A DNA stretch of 32,713 bases from Williamwhitmania sp. (GTDB taxonomy: Bacteria > Bacteroidota > Bacteroidia > Bacteroidales > Williamwhitmaniaceae). Every line of letters starts with the position of its first letter. Within the stretch, counting starts at the first letter, position 1. The notes under the pieces were generated by a model. The model worked only from the letters and a program-made list of their open reading frames with translations. It ran no database searches and was not told the DNA's origin. A program made the position numbers and the translations under genes. The stretch is taken from contig DATKVT010000111.1 in the NCBI GenBank assembly GCA_035529935.1, positions 1 through 32,713 on the forward strand, written 5' to 3'. Positions 23,854-31,056 of this stretch are shown piece after piece.

Positions 23854-25650
23854 ATGACACACATATACCAAACGTTACGTCTAATTGGGCTAACCCTAGC
23901 AGTTTCCCTTACAGCTTGCAAAACAACTGTAAATGTTGGGAATCCAGAGATTACGGTAGCTGAGCTGCAGCATCATGTTCAGTTTCTTGCATCCGATAGC
24001 CTAAAGGGCAGGCTGCCCGGAACAGTGGAAAGTCGGATTGCTGCTAAGTATATCAAGGATCACTTTAATGATGATGGTCTAAGGCTACTTGGAGAAAGAG
24101 GTTATCAGTTCTTTCCTATCATTAAGGAGCAAGAACTCGGCAGGAATGTGCTTTATATTGGTACAAATAATCATTATAAACTTGGACAAGATTTCACCCC
24201 CTTTCCATTTTCTGATTCTGATTCACTACAAGCACCGGTGGTATTTGCCGGCTATGGTATTGAGTTAACAACCAGCAAAATCCTATGGCACGACTATGAG
24301 TTAATCAATGCCAACCATAAGTGGGTGATGATATTGCGTGGTGTGCCGGGTAAGGATAGCCTTGGAAATCCCTTTGCCGACTATGCAGGCGACAGAATAA
24401 AGGCACTTACCGCAAAGGATCAGGGTGCAGCTGGAGTTATTTTAGTATCGGGTGCCAACTTTGATAAAGATGATGCGCTTGTTGATCCTTTAACCAGAGA
24501 TTACTCGTTAGGTATTCCGGTTATCCAGGTTACAAGGGTTGTTGCAAACCAAATACTGTCCAAATCGCAGCATACTATTGAGCAAATTGAATATCTATCG
24601 AAAAATCAAAGCCACAGTCAAAGTTTCAATACAAACGTTAAACTAGCTGCGGTCACTGCTATTCATAGCAAAAAGGAGAAGACGCAGAATGTAATTGCTG
24701 AAATTATTGGCTCCGACTCAACGCTCAAGCATCAGTATGTGATTATTGGTGCGCATTACGACCACCTTGGCATGGGCGGACCTGGCTCCTCTAGCCGACG
24801 ACCCGACACCATAGCGGTGCACAATGGAGCCGATGACAACGCCTCGGGCGTAGCAGCACTGATGGAAATTGCCGAAAGAATGGCCGCACATAGGGACAGC
24901 ATTAAGCGCTCGATAATCTTCGTTGCATTGGGTGCCGAGGAGATGGGGTTGCTCGGTTCAAAAGAATTTGTGAATAATCCACCGGTAGATCTTTCGAAAG
25001 TCCAGGCCATGATCAACATCGACATGATAGGTCGAATGAATAATAAAAAAACGCTTCAGGTAAGTGGGATTGGCACCTCAAACATTGGTGGCCAATTGTT
25101 ACAAGCTATCCCCGATCCCGATAGCTTAAACCTAGCCACCAGTCCGGATGGCTACGGTCCATCCGATCACGCCTCATTCTACGGAAAAAATATACCCGTT
25201 TACTTCTTCACCACTGGGCCGCACATGGACTACCATACCCCATTCGACGATGCAGATAAGATAAATTACCTTGGGCTAAAAAATTCCTCAGACTATATTT
25301 ATAGCCTAGCAATGGTACTCGCCAATACCGATCAGAAGTTAGCATTTAAAGAGGCTGGACCAAAAACCGGTGGCTACAGCCGCGGAAAACGATTTAAGGT
25401 TACACTTGGAATTATGCCCGATATTTCAGGCCAATCCAACGATGGATTGCGTGCCGATTTTGTTTCTGCTGGGAAACCAGCATTCCGCGGTGGAATGCAG
25501 AATGGGGATGTTATTACCGCCATCGATGGAAAAGAGGTAAAGAACATTCAGGATTACATGGTTCGCTTAATGACCCTTAAGGAGGGCCGAACCATTTCGG
25601 TGGAAGTGAGACGAAACAACGAACAAAAAATACTAATAATTAAGCTGTAG
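23854..25650 (+). CDS. Lipoprotein M28 zinc aminopeptidase with PA-like insert and C-terminal PDZ domain
   Basis: The protein has 598 residues. The lipobox is SLTAC (C22). About 110-270 is a PA-type insertion (APVVFAGYGIE, KWVMILRG, AAGVILVSGANFD). The di-zinc M28 core is complete: H301 in GAHYDH, D327 in ADDNASG, E362-E363 in GAEEMGLLGS, D390 in INIDMIGR and H461 in MDYHTPFDD. Residues 505-598 are a PDZ domain (LRADFVSAGKPAFRGGMQ, NGDVITAIDGKEV). M28 members cleave N-terminal residues, often Leu or others, from peptides at the cell envelope. The downstream membrane-protein gene begins one base after the stop, so the two form an operon. A PDZ domain on an M28 enzyme could bind C-termini of substrates, which is an inference. 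Confidence 0.94.
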   Translation: MTHIYQTLRLIGLTLAVSLTACKTTVNVGNPEITVAELQHHVQFLASDSLKGRLPGTVESRIAAKYIKDHFNDDGLRLLGERGYQFFPIIKEQELGRNVLYIGTNNHYKLGQDFTPFPFSDSDSLQAPVVFAGYGIELTTSKILWHDYELINANHKWVMILRGVPGKDSLGNPFADYAGDRIKALTAKDQGAAGVILVSGANFDKDDALVDPLTRDYSLGIPVIQVTRVVANQILSKSQHTIEQIEYLSKNQSHSQSFNTNVKLAAVTAIHSKKEKTQNVIAEIIGSDSTLKHQYVIIGAHYDHLGMGGPGSSSRRPDTIAVHNGADDNASGVAALMEIAERMAAHRDSIKRSIIFVALGAEEMGLLGSKEFVNNPPVDLSKVQAMINIDMIGRMNNKKTLQVSGIGTSNIGGQLLQAIPDPDSLNLATSPDGYGPSDHASFYGKNIPVYFFTTGPHMDYHTPFDDADKINYLGLKNSSDYIYSLAMVLANTDQKLAFKEAGPKTGGYSRGKRFKVTLGIMPDISGQSNDGLRADFVSAGKPAFRGGMQNGDVITAIDGKEVKNIQDYMVRLMTLKEGRTISVEVRRNNEQKILIIKL

Positions 25651-25651
25651 C

Positions 25652-26545
25652 ATGAAAAAGAAAGTTGTATTCTGGATTGAAGCCGCTATAAATACGCTCG
25701 CTGCTGCAATTTACCAAAAGAAAGTTTTATTCTGGATTGCGGCCATTGTAATTACGCTCTCTGCTGCAATCTACCAAAGAATGACTGGGCCAACCTACCC
25801 AAAAACGTTTAAGATCACTCTTAATTCGCATGAAATTAAAGGAAATCTTCCCAGAACTGCCACCTCTGGAAGTAATGCTCAGATTGAACTAAGCAACATA
25901 CCAGAAGGATTTTCAGCCACTCTATATTACATGCGCTACCCATCAAATGAGGGATATACTCCTGAACCATTTGAAAGGAATGGCTCCAATCTACTGGCTT
26001 TTTTACCCTCAGAGTCACCTGCAGGTAAATTATCGTACTACCTACAAATTGGACATGGTTTTAATGTTGTAAATATTCTTATTGATCAACCAGTTATTAT
26101 TCGCTACAAGGGTGATGTGCCCAGCTACATACTAATTCCTCACATCTTCTTCATGTTTTTTGCTATGCTCCTTTCGAGCCTCGCAGGCCTTTTTGCCTTT
26201 GGTAAAGTTGAATCATACAAGTTTTGGAGCTGGATTGCCGTTATTTTCCTTGTCTTGGGCGGGTTGATTTTTGGTCCGATTGTTCAGTATTACGCCTTTG
26301 GCGAAGCGTGGACTGGCGTCCCTTTTGGCTTCGATTTAACCGACAATAAAACACTTATTGCATTCCTTGCATGGGCTTTTGCTCTTCTTATGAATAGAAA
26401 AAAAGAACGCCCGGCATTTATCTATGGGGCAGCCGTGGTTCTGCTTGTTATTTTCTCTATTCCCCACAGCGCAATGGGTTCAGAACTAAATTATTCAAGT
26501 GGAAAAGTTGTTACAGGTCTTATAAATGTGATTCACTTTCTATAG
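25652..26545 (+). CDS. Unrecognised multi-pass membrane protein with a duplicated N-terminal segment
   Basis: The protein has 297 residues and starts one base after the M28 stop. Residues 3-42 are two tandem copies of a 20-residue unit (KKVVFWIEAAINTLAAAIYQ and KKVLFWIAAIVITLSAAIYQ). The second copy is the better TM helix. About 45-150 is a soluble beta-sandwich-like domain (FKITLNSHEIKGNLPRTA, QIELSNIPEGFSATLYYMRY), probably periplasmic. It is followed by about four TM helices (153-176, 188-213, 229-244 and 252-268). I know no family for it. Co-transcription suggests service to the M28 aminopeptidase, for example anchoring or use of its products, but nothing proves it. A bidirectional terminator follows. 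Confidence 0.78.
   Translation: MKKKVVFWIEAAINTLAAAIYQKKVLFWIAAIVITLSAAIYQRMTGPTYPKTFKITLNSHEIKGNLPRTATSGSNAQIELSNIPEGFSATLYYMRYPSNEGYTPEPFERNGSNLLAFLPSESPAGKLSYYLQIGHGFNVVNILIDQPVIIRYKGDVPSYILIPHIFFMFFAMLLSSLAGLFAFGKVESYKFWSWIAVIFLVLGGLIFGPIVQYYAFGEAWTGVPFGFDLTDNKTLIAFLAWAFALLMNRKKERPAFIYGAAVVLLVIFSIPHSAMGSELNYSSGKVVTGLINVIHFL
25658..25777 (+). repeat. 60-bp tandem duplication (two copies) inside a gene
   Basis: Copy 1 is 25658-25717 and copy 2 is 25718-25777. By hand alignment they share 51 of 60 bases. The period is a multiple of three and the frame is kept. Most differences change amino acids (for example GAA/GCG and AAT/ATT), and copy 1 has acquired polar residues within the hydrophobic stretch. 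The duplication is therefore not very recent. Confidence 0.9.
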
Positions 26546-26565
26546 CTAATAACTATCGCTAAAAT

Positions 26566-26600
26566 AAAAATGGAGCAACTCACATTGCTCCATTTTTTTT
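26566..26600. terminator. Bidirectional terminator between the membrane-protein and TonB-receptor genes
   Basis: A 13-bp stem (26566-26578 with 26585-26597, core TGGAGCAA / TTGCTCCA) has a 6-base loop and A and T tracts on opposite sides. It lies between the convergent stops at 26545 and 26605 and can end both transcripts. Confidence 0.92.
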
Positions 26601-26604
26601 GTCA

Positions 26605-28629
26605 TCAAATGTCAAATCGAAAGCCAGCCTTAAACCATCTTCCCGGCTGCACAACGCTACCAATATCCACGTAGCTGCGGTTGAAAATATTTGATGCTTC
26701 ACCAAACACGTTCCATCGTCCAAAGGTGGAAAAAATGCGCAGGTCACAAACGGTAAATGGCGTGTAGCTTATTTCATTATTGCTGGCATCGGTATAGCTG
26801 CCTGCCCTATCGCGATAGCTTGCAGTAAAGGTAAACCCAGTCCCTCGGTAAAGCATTGAGGTAAAAGTCGCAACGAGCTTTTGGCGAAGATAATCTAGAG
26901 AATAGGCAGAAATTAACCCTGCAGTGCTCTTCTCATTTTTGTAAAAGCTATACGAAACCATAACTTTAGTGCTATTAGGTTTTTGGCCAAAATAGTCTCC
27001 TAATAAATAGGTTACGGCCGTTTCAAAACCATTAGTATTCACCTTGGTAAGGTTTCTAGTGGTATACTTTATGTCGGTTGAATCCTTAATCCAGTCGATA
27101 ATGTCACGCCCTTCCCTTCGAACTAGCGACAGCTGAAATGCCAACTTGGAGTATGTCGATTTCACACCAACTTCGTAGCTAAGGGCATGTTCAGGCTTGA
27201 GGTTTGGATTTCCTTGGTTTTGGGGACCTGAGTAGTAAAGGTCGGTAAAGGTTGGCAGCCGCATGCTCTGATTCAATGAGCCATAAAGTCGATAGTGATG
27301 GCCAAGTTCATAGCTGGCATCAATTCCAAGTGTTTTATCCCAGCCAAAGTCGGAATTCCAAAGCGCCATAATTCCACCGGAGACAATCAAATTTTTTAGA
27401 TAGAAGGTTTGCTCAAGGTTGAAGTCCGCATTACGCCTCCCCTTCTGCCGAGTAAAGAAACCACCTGGATCGCAGTGATCACTTAACGTATCAGCCATTA
27501 AGTTTCCAAGCACATTGCTGTAGATATGCTCATAGCGCAGCTCTGCACCTAGCGAAGTTCGGCTAATGGAGGTTCGGAAACTCCCCATTATTTTACCTCC
27601 AACAACATCGGTGAGGTGGTAGTTGTGATTTGTATACCAAGCTGGGGGATTATCTCTAAACAGTTCAAACTTGTCATGGTGTCTTCGCCAGTAAGCTTGT
27701 GATTCTATATCAACCTTTCCTAAGGTTACCGAATGACTTATGGCAGCAATCAACGCCTTGGTACGCTCATACTGGTCGGGGTAAACGGGGGTATAGAAGC
27801 TGTTCGCACCAAAACCCTTGTCCGAAACCCCTGCTTCAATCATTGTATTTCCTAGCACCGACGATAGTTCTCCTTGATAAAAGAGGCTGCGGGTATTGAA
27901 ATCGGTATTGCTAATGTACCCATCTGAGCGTGAATGGGCAATGGAGATAAAATTCTTGTAATGTTTTGTAGCCCATCGAGCCGAGGCAAACCCAGAGAAG
28001 TAGCCATATTGACCAGCAGTAGCCCCAACCGTGGCTCCAGTGCCACTCCGCTCTCCGGTAATAATATTGATGGCTCCGCTAAAGGCATTTGGGCCATATA
28101 TTCGTGTTCCAGGCCCCTGAAGAATCTCTATCCTGTCAACGCTTTCAATATCAAGCGGAATATCCAAATTATGATGGCCAGTTTGAGGATCGGTAATGTT
28201 TACACCGTTGAGTAAAATCAACACCTGATCGAATGTGCCACCGCGCAGGCTCACGTCGGCTTGCACGCCAAGAGCACCCCGTGCCCTAACATCGGCACCC
28301 AGCACCTGCTCCAGCAGATCCTGGACTGAATGGATGGCCAGCTTGTCGATGTCATCCTTATTAATTGTAATTACTATCCGCGAAAGCTCCGAGTAGACGT
28401 TTTTCTTACCAACTGCGTTGACTACCACCTCCTCCATGTCCACATTTCTATTGACTGTCACTGTGTCCGTTTGTGCAAAAGTGCTCATCGGCAAAGCCAG
28501 AAGCGTGTATATGGCCGAGATTTGTCCAATCTTAACCACCTTTTTTAGGCTATCGAATACGGCCCAGCCCTTGTTCGACCACCTTGAGAAGACTACGGTT
28601 GATAGGCTAAATGCATTTTTTTCTTTCAT
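26605..28629 (-). CDS. TonB-dependent outer-membrane receptor (BtuB/FhuA-like size)
   Basis: The 674-residue protein has an unusually long N-region before the signal hydrophobic stretch (about 36-52, ending FAQ). The N-region carries FSRWSNKGWAVFDSLKKVV, a pattern I associate with a set of Bacteroidota TonB receptors. The plug domain (about 70-190) shows VQDLLEQVLGADVRARG, VSLRGGTFDQVLILLNGV, RIEILQGPGTRIYGPNAFSG and INIITG. The rest is a beta-barrel with aromatic-rich strands. No SusC-type CarboxypepD-like domain precedes the plug, and no SusD gene follows, so it is not a glycan receptor of that class. Uptake of a metal chelate or vitamin is the usual role; the ligand is unknown. No cobalamin riboswitch is visible upstream, so BtuB is unproven. 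It diverges from the ECF sigma gene. Confidence 0.93.
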   Translation of the reverse strand: MKEKNAFSLSTVVFSRWSNKGWAVFDSLKKVVKIGQISAIYTLLALPMSTFAQTDTVTVNRNVDMEEVVVNAVGKKNVYSELSRIVITINKDDIDKLAIHSVQDLLEQVLGADVRARGALGVQADVSLRGGTFDQVLILLNGVNITDPQTGHHNLDIPLDIESVDRIEILQGPGTRIYGPNAFSGAINIITGERSGTGATVGATAGQYGYFSGFASARWATKHYKNFISIAHSRSDGYISNTDFNTRSLFYQGELSSVLGNTMIEAGVSDKGFGANSFYTPVYPDQYERTKALIAAISHSVTLGKVDIESQAYWRRHHDKFELFRDNPPAWYTNHNYHLTDVVGGKIMGSFRTSISRTSLGAELRYEHIYSNVLGNLMADTLSDHCDPGGFFTRQKGRRNADFNLEQTFYLKNLIVSGGIMALWNSDFGWDKTLGIDASYELGHHYRLYGSLNQSMRLPTFTDLYYSGPQNQGNPNLKPEHALSYEVGVKSTYSKLAFQLSLVRREGRDIIDWIKDSTDIKYTTRNLTKVNTNGFETAVTYLLGDYFGQKPNSTKVMVSYSFYKNEKSTAGLISAYSLDYLRQKLVATFTSMLYRGTGFTFTASYRDRAGSYTDASNNEISYTPFTVCDLRIFSTFGRWNVFGEASNIFNRSYVDIGSVVQPGRWFKAGFRFDI

Positions 28630-28656
28630 TGCTTGAGATTTTAGTTAAAAACGTGG

Positions 28657-28664
28657 CAAAAGTA
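28657..28664 (-). promoter_or_regulatory. -7 box TACTTTTG for the TonB receptor gene
   Basis: On the minus strand TACTTTTG is a perfect TAnnTTTG match, 27 bases before the start codon. It implies a leader of about 20 bases and supports the ATG at 28629. No strong -33 TTG is found. The 149-base divergent region leaves no room for a full cobalamin riboswitch. Confidence 0.55.
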
Positions 28665-28778
28665 GCCTATTTTTATGAGCAGTAATTTGAATATGCTGTA
28701 AGGCATCACCGTTAACCAATGAGAATTTTTGTAGCTTAATGCAGCGATAACAACCTACTAACGTATTTAGGGAAACAG

Positions 28779-29345
28779 ATGGAAAGCACAGGAGTCGATA
28801 GAAATTTGCATCAGCAGCTCATTAACAGGTGTCGTCAGGGAGACACCAGCGCACTTGAGGAAATTTACCGGCTCTACTCAAAGGCGATGTATAACACAAG
28901 CCTTCGAATCTTAGGCACTACGGCCGATGCCGAAGATGCAACGCAGGAAGCCTTTATAAAAGCTTTTCAAAAGATTGAAACGTTCGTTGAAAATTCGAGT
29001 TTTGGAGCTTGGTTAAAACGCATAGTAATCAACACCTCGCTCGACATGCTGCGAAAAAGGAATAGGGGACCGCTTCTTTCCGAAGAAGTGCTATCCTTTC
29101 AAGCAGCCGATGATCCTCGTGAAGAGGTGGAAAGAGAAGCCGAAATAGCGCTTAACTACGACAAGGTGATTAAGGCCATTAGTAGCCTCCCTGAGGGTTA
29201 TAAGTTGGTAGTCAACCTTTACTTAGTTGAAGGCCTCGACCATAAAGAAGTTGGAGAAATATTGGGAATTTCAGAATCCACTTCACGGTCGCAGCTAGCG
29301 AGAGCAAAAAAGCGACTACTGGAAATTTTACAAAAGGGACATTAA
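28779..29345 (+). CDS. ECF-family RNA polymerase sigma factor
   Basis: The protein has 188 residues with the two-domain ECF plan. Sigma region 2 is at about 24-92 (ALEEIYRLYSKAMYNTSLRI, DAEDATQEAFIKAFQKI, FGAWLKRIVINTSLDMLRK). Region 4 is at about 130-184 (LPEGYKLVVNLYLVEGLDHK, EVGEILGISESTSRSQLARA), which is a helix-turn-helix for the -35 element. A variable acidic linker joins them. It is the first gene of an operon with a membrane-bound putative anti-sigma (11 bases downstream) and a secreted beta-repeat protein. The sigma factor is probably held by the second gene and released by an envelope signal. Autoregulation is likely by analogy. Confidence 0.95.
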   Translation: MESTGVDRNLHQQLINRCRQGDTSALEEIYRLYSKAMYNTSLRILGTTADAEDATQEAFIKAFQKIETFVENSSFGAWLKRIVINTSLDMLRKRNRGPLLSEEVLSFQAADDPREEVEREAEIALNYDKVIKAISSLPEGYKLVVNLYLVEGLDHKEVGEILGISESTSRSQLARAKKRLLEILQKGH

Positions 29346-29356
29346 ACATTTGGGAC

Positions 29357-29902
29357 ATGGACAGCATTGATAATTTTTTTAACCAAAATCGTCACCTACT
29401 CGACGATGCCGACCCTCCGGAAGGCCATGAAAAGCGTTTTCATGAAAAGATGGGGCTTATGCTCGCACCAAGAAGAAGATACTTGAATATTTGGGTTAAT
29501 GCTGCGGCATCAGTTGCTATCCTAATTTCACTTGGCCTTTGGATGGCATCAGTTGCTCAAAATCCGACAGTAAAGCAATTCTTGTCGCAAACAAACCCTG
29601 AGTTGCAGGAGATGAATACCTATTATCAAGGTGAGGTATTCTCGAAGATTCAGGTTTTTGAAGCAAATAAAAAGATGGATCCAGGTATCGGAAAAGAGGT
29701 GCACAGTGAGATAAAAGAGATAGAGCAGAGCAGACAGTCGCTGTTGGAGAACTATCTTTCCAACCCTGGTAATGAGAGAATTTTAAATGAGATTGTTAAT
29801 AGCTATCGTCTACAAATTGAAGTGCTCAATCAGGCCATAAACCTGCTGCACCAAACCAAGGACGATAATAAAAATTTGAGCCATGAAAGCAAGGTTTCGT
29901 AA
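29357..29902 (+). CDS. Putative membrane-anchored anti-sigma factor
   Basis: The protein has 181 residues with a cytoplasmic acidic N-terminus (about 1-42, LLDDADPPEGHEKRFHEKM), a single TM helix (about 45-65, NAAASVAILISLGLWMA), and a helical, charged periplasmic part (about 75-181). Gene order and topology fit an anti-sigma that binds the ECF sigma factor at the inner face of the membrane. The zinc-binding HXXXCXXC of ZAS anti-sigmas is absent, and family identity cannot be shown from sequence alone. Its 3' end overlaps the next gene by 20 bases, indicating translational coupling. The helical exterior may be the sensing part or a contact for the adhesin-like product. Confidence 0.72.
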   Translation: MDSIDNFFNQNRHLLDDADPPEGHEKRFHEKMGLMLAPRRRYLNIWVNAAASVAILISLGLWMASVAQNPTVKQFLSQTNPELQEMNTYYQGEVFSKIQVFEANKKMDPGIGKEVHSEIKEIEQSRQSLLENYLSNPGNERILNEIVNSYRLQIEVLNQAINLLHQTKDDNKNLSHESKVS

Positions 29903-30980
29903 AAGTGCTGGTTTTGTTGTAATACTGCTATTTGCCAGCTTTTTAACCACCACGCTGGTTGGTAAACCGAGCGAAAAATTCACGAAGTCGGTGAGCAAAA
30001 CCTTTCCGGCAACGGAAAACACCTACCTACGGGTTGACAATAAGTTTGGTTCGGTAACGGTTACCAACTGGGATAAGCCTGAAATTGCCATTGATGTGAG
30101 CATCGAAGTTCAAACTGGCTCCAAGCAAGATGCGGAGTCAACACTCAACAGCATTACCATAAGACTGAACCAGATTGAGGATACGGTGATTGCAACAACC
30201 ATTTTTGATGAAAAGTCTGAAAAGATCAAGGGGTTTTTCAACTTGGGGCAAAACGTAAAGGAGTTTAGCGTAAACTACTCCATAAAATTGCCAAAGTATA
30301 CCAACGTAATTGTTTCACAGCGATTTGGCGACGTGAACATTGATGAACTTTCCGGTTATGCATCGCTGAGCGTGAAATATGGAAACCTACGAATTGGTAC
30401 ACTTTCTCGCGGCAATACTCAACCGCTCAATAGCATCGAATTGGCCTATTCCGAGGGAAATGTGGAAAATATAAACTGGGGAACCTTTGAGCTAAAGTTC
30501 TCGAAGCTAAATATCACCAACTCCAGAGCCATGGTACTTATGAGTAAATATTCCACCATCAATATCGAAAAGGCATCGAGCATTGTAACCAAGAATAAAT
30601 TCGATAATCTTAAGGTTGAAGAGGTGAAAAATTTGGTTGGGGATGGCGGTTACACTGACTATAGAATTTCCACACTAACTGGAAAACTATCGCTGGAAGG
30701 CAAATTTGGAGGACTTAGGGTTGACGAGGTTACCAACTCCTTTGAACTCATCGATGTTAACTTAGAACATGCAGGGGTTAGGTTAGGGATGCCTTCAACA
30801 TCCTACAAAATAAATGCCGATGCAAACTTTGGCAACATCAACCTGCCCGATAATGCGAACGTAAATAGGATAAGTAAAAACACGAGCACCCATGTAGATG
30901 GTGTGGTGGGAAGTGATGCAAACGCCAAAGCAACGGTTAAGATTCAAACCAAGTTTGGCGATATTAACCTCGATGACTAA
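29883..30980 (+). CDS. Secreted beta-helix-like repeat protein (GIN/DUF4097-like)
   Basis: The protein has 365 residues with a signal peptide (about 1-26, hydrophobic FVVILLFASFLTTTLV). The mature part has a recurring motif, K/R-F/Y-G-x-V/I/L-x-V/I/L. It starts at K54 (KFGSVTV), 147 (RFGDVNI), 165 (KYGNLRI), 205 (KFSKLNI), 222 (KYSTINI), 239 (KFDNLKV), about 257 (YTDYRI), 274 (KFGGLRV), 315 (NFGNINL) and 357 (KFGDINL). The 17-18 residue spacing in the middle is that expected of a right-handed beta-solenoid. It resembles the putative adhesin GIN / DUF4097 class found after ECF sigma and anti-sigma genes in Bacteroidota. Location is periplasmic or surface; function is not established. It overlaps the anti-sigma-like gene by 20 bases and ends in a terminator. 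Confidence 0.82.
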   Translation: MKARFRKSAGFVVILLFASFLTTTLVGKPSEKFTKSVSKTFPATENTYLRVDNKFGSVTVTNWDKPEIAIDVSIEVQTGSKQDAESTLNSITIRLNQIEDTVIATTIFDEKSEKIKGFFNLGQNVKEFSVNYSIKLPKYTNVIVSQRFGDVNIDELSGYASLSVKYGNLRIGTLSRGNTQPLNSIELAYSEGNVENINWGTFELKFSKLNITNSRAMVLMSKYSTINIEKASSIVTKNKFDNLKVEEVKNLVGDGGYTDYRISTLTGKLSLEGKFGGLRVDEVTNSFELIDVNLEHAGVRLGMPSTSYKINADANFGNINLPDNANVNRISKNTSTHVDGVVGSDANAKATVKIQTKFGDINLDD

Positions 30981-31002
30981 TGTTCAACTGAAATAGAAAA
31001 AC

Positions 31003-31037
31003 AAAGAGGGCATCAATGCGATGCCCTCTTTTATTAT
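31003..31037. terminator. Bidirectional terminator between the beta-repeat and LtaS-like genes
   Basis: A 12-bp stem (31003-31014 with 31020-31031, core GAGGGCATC / GATGCCCTC with a short loop) is followed by TTATTATT and preceded by AAAA. It sits 23 bases after the stop at 30980 and before the convergent stop at 31057. Confidence 0.88.
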
Positions 31038-31056
31038 TCTGTAATCGAGCCTTTTC

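Noticed and set aside
28630..28778. Cobalamin riboswitch before the TonB receptor
   Set aside because: The divergent gap is only 149 bases, the -7 box is 27 bases from the start, and no B12-box-like sequence is seen.
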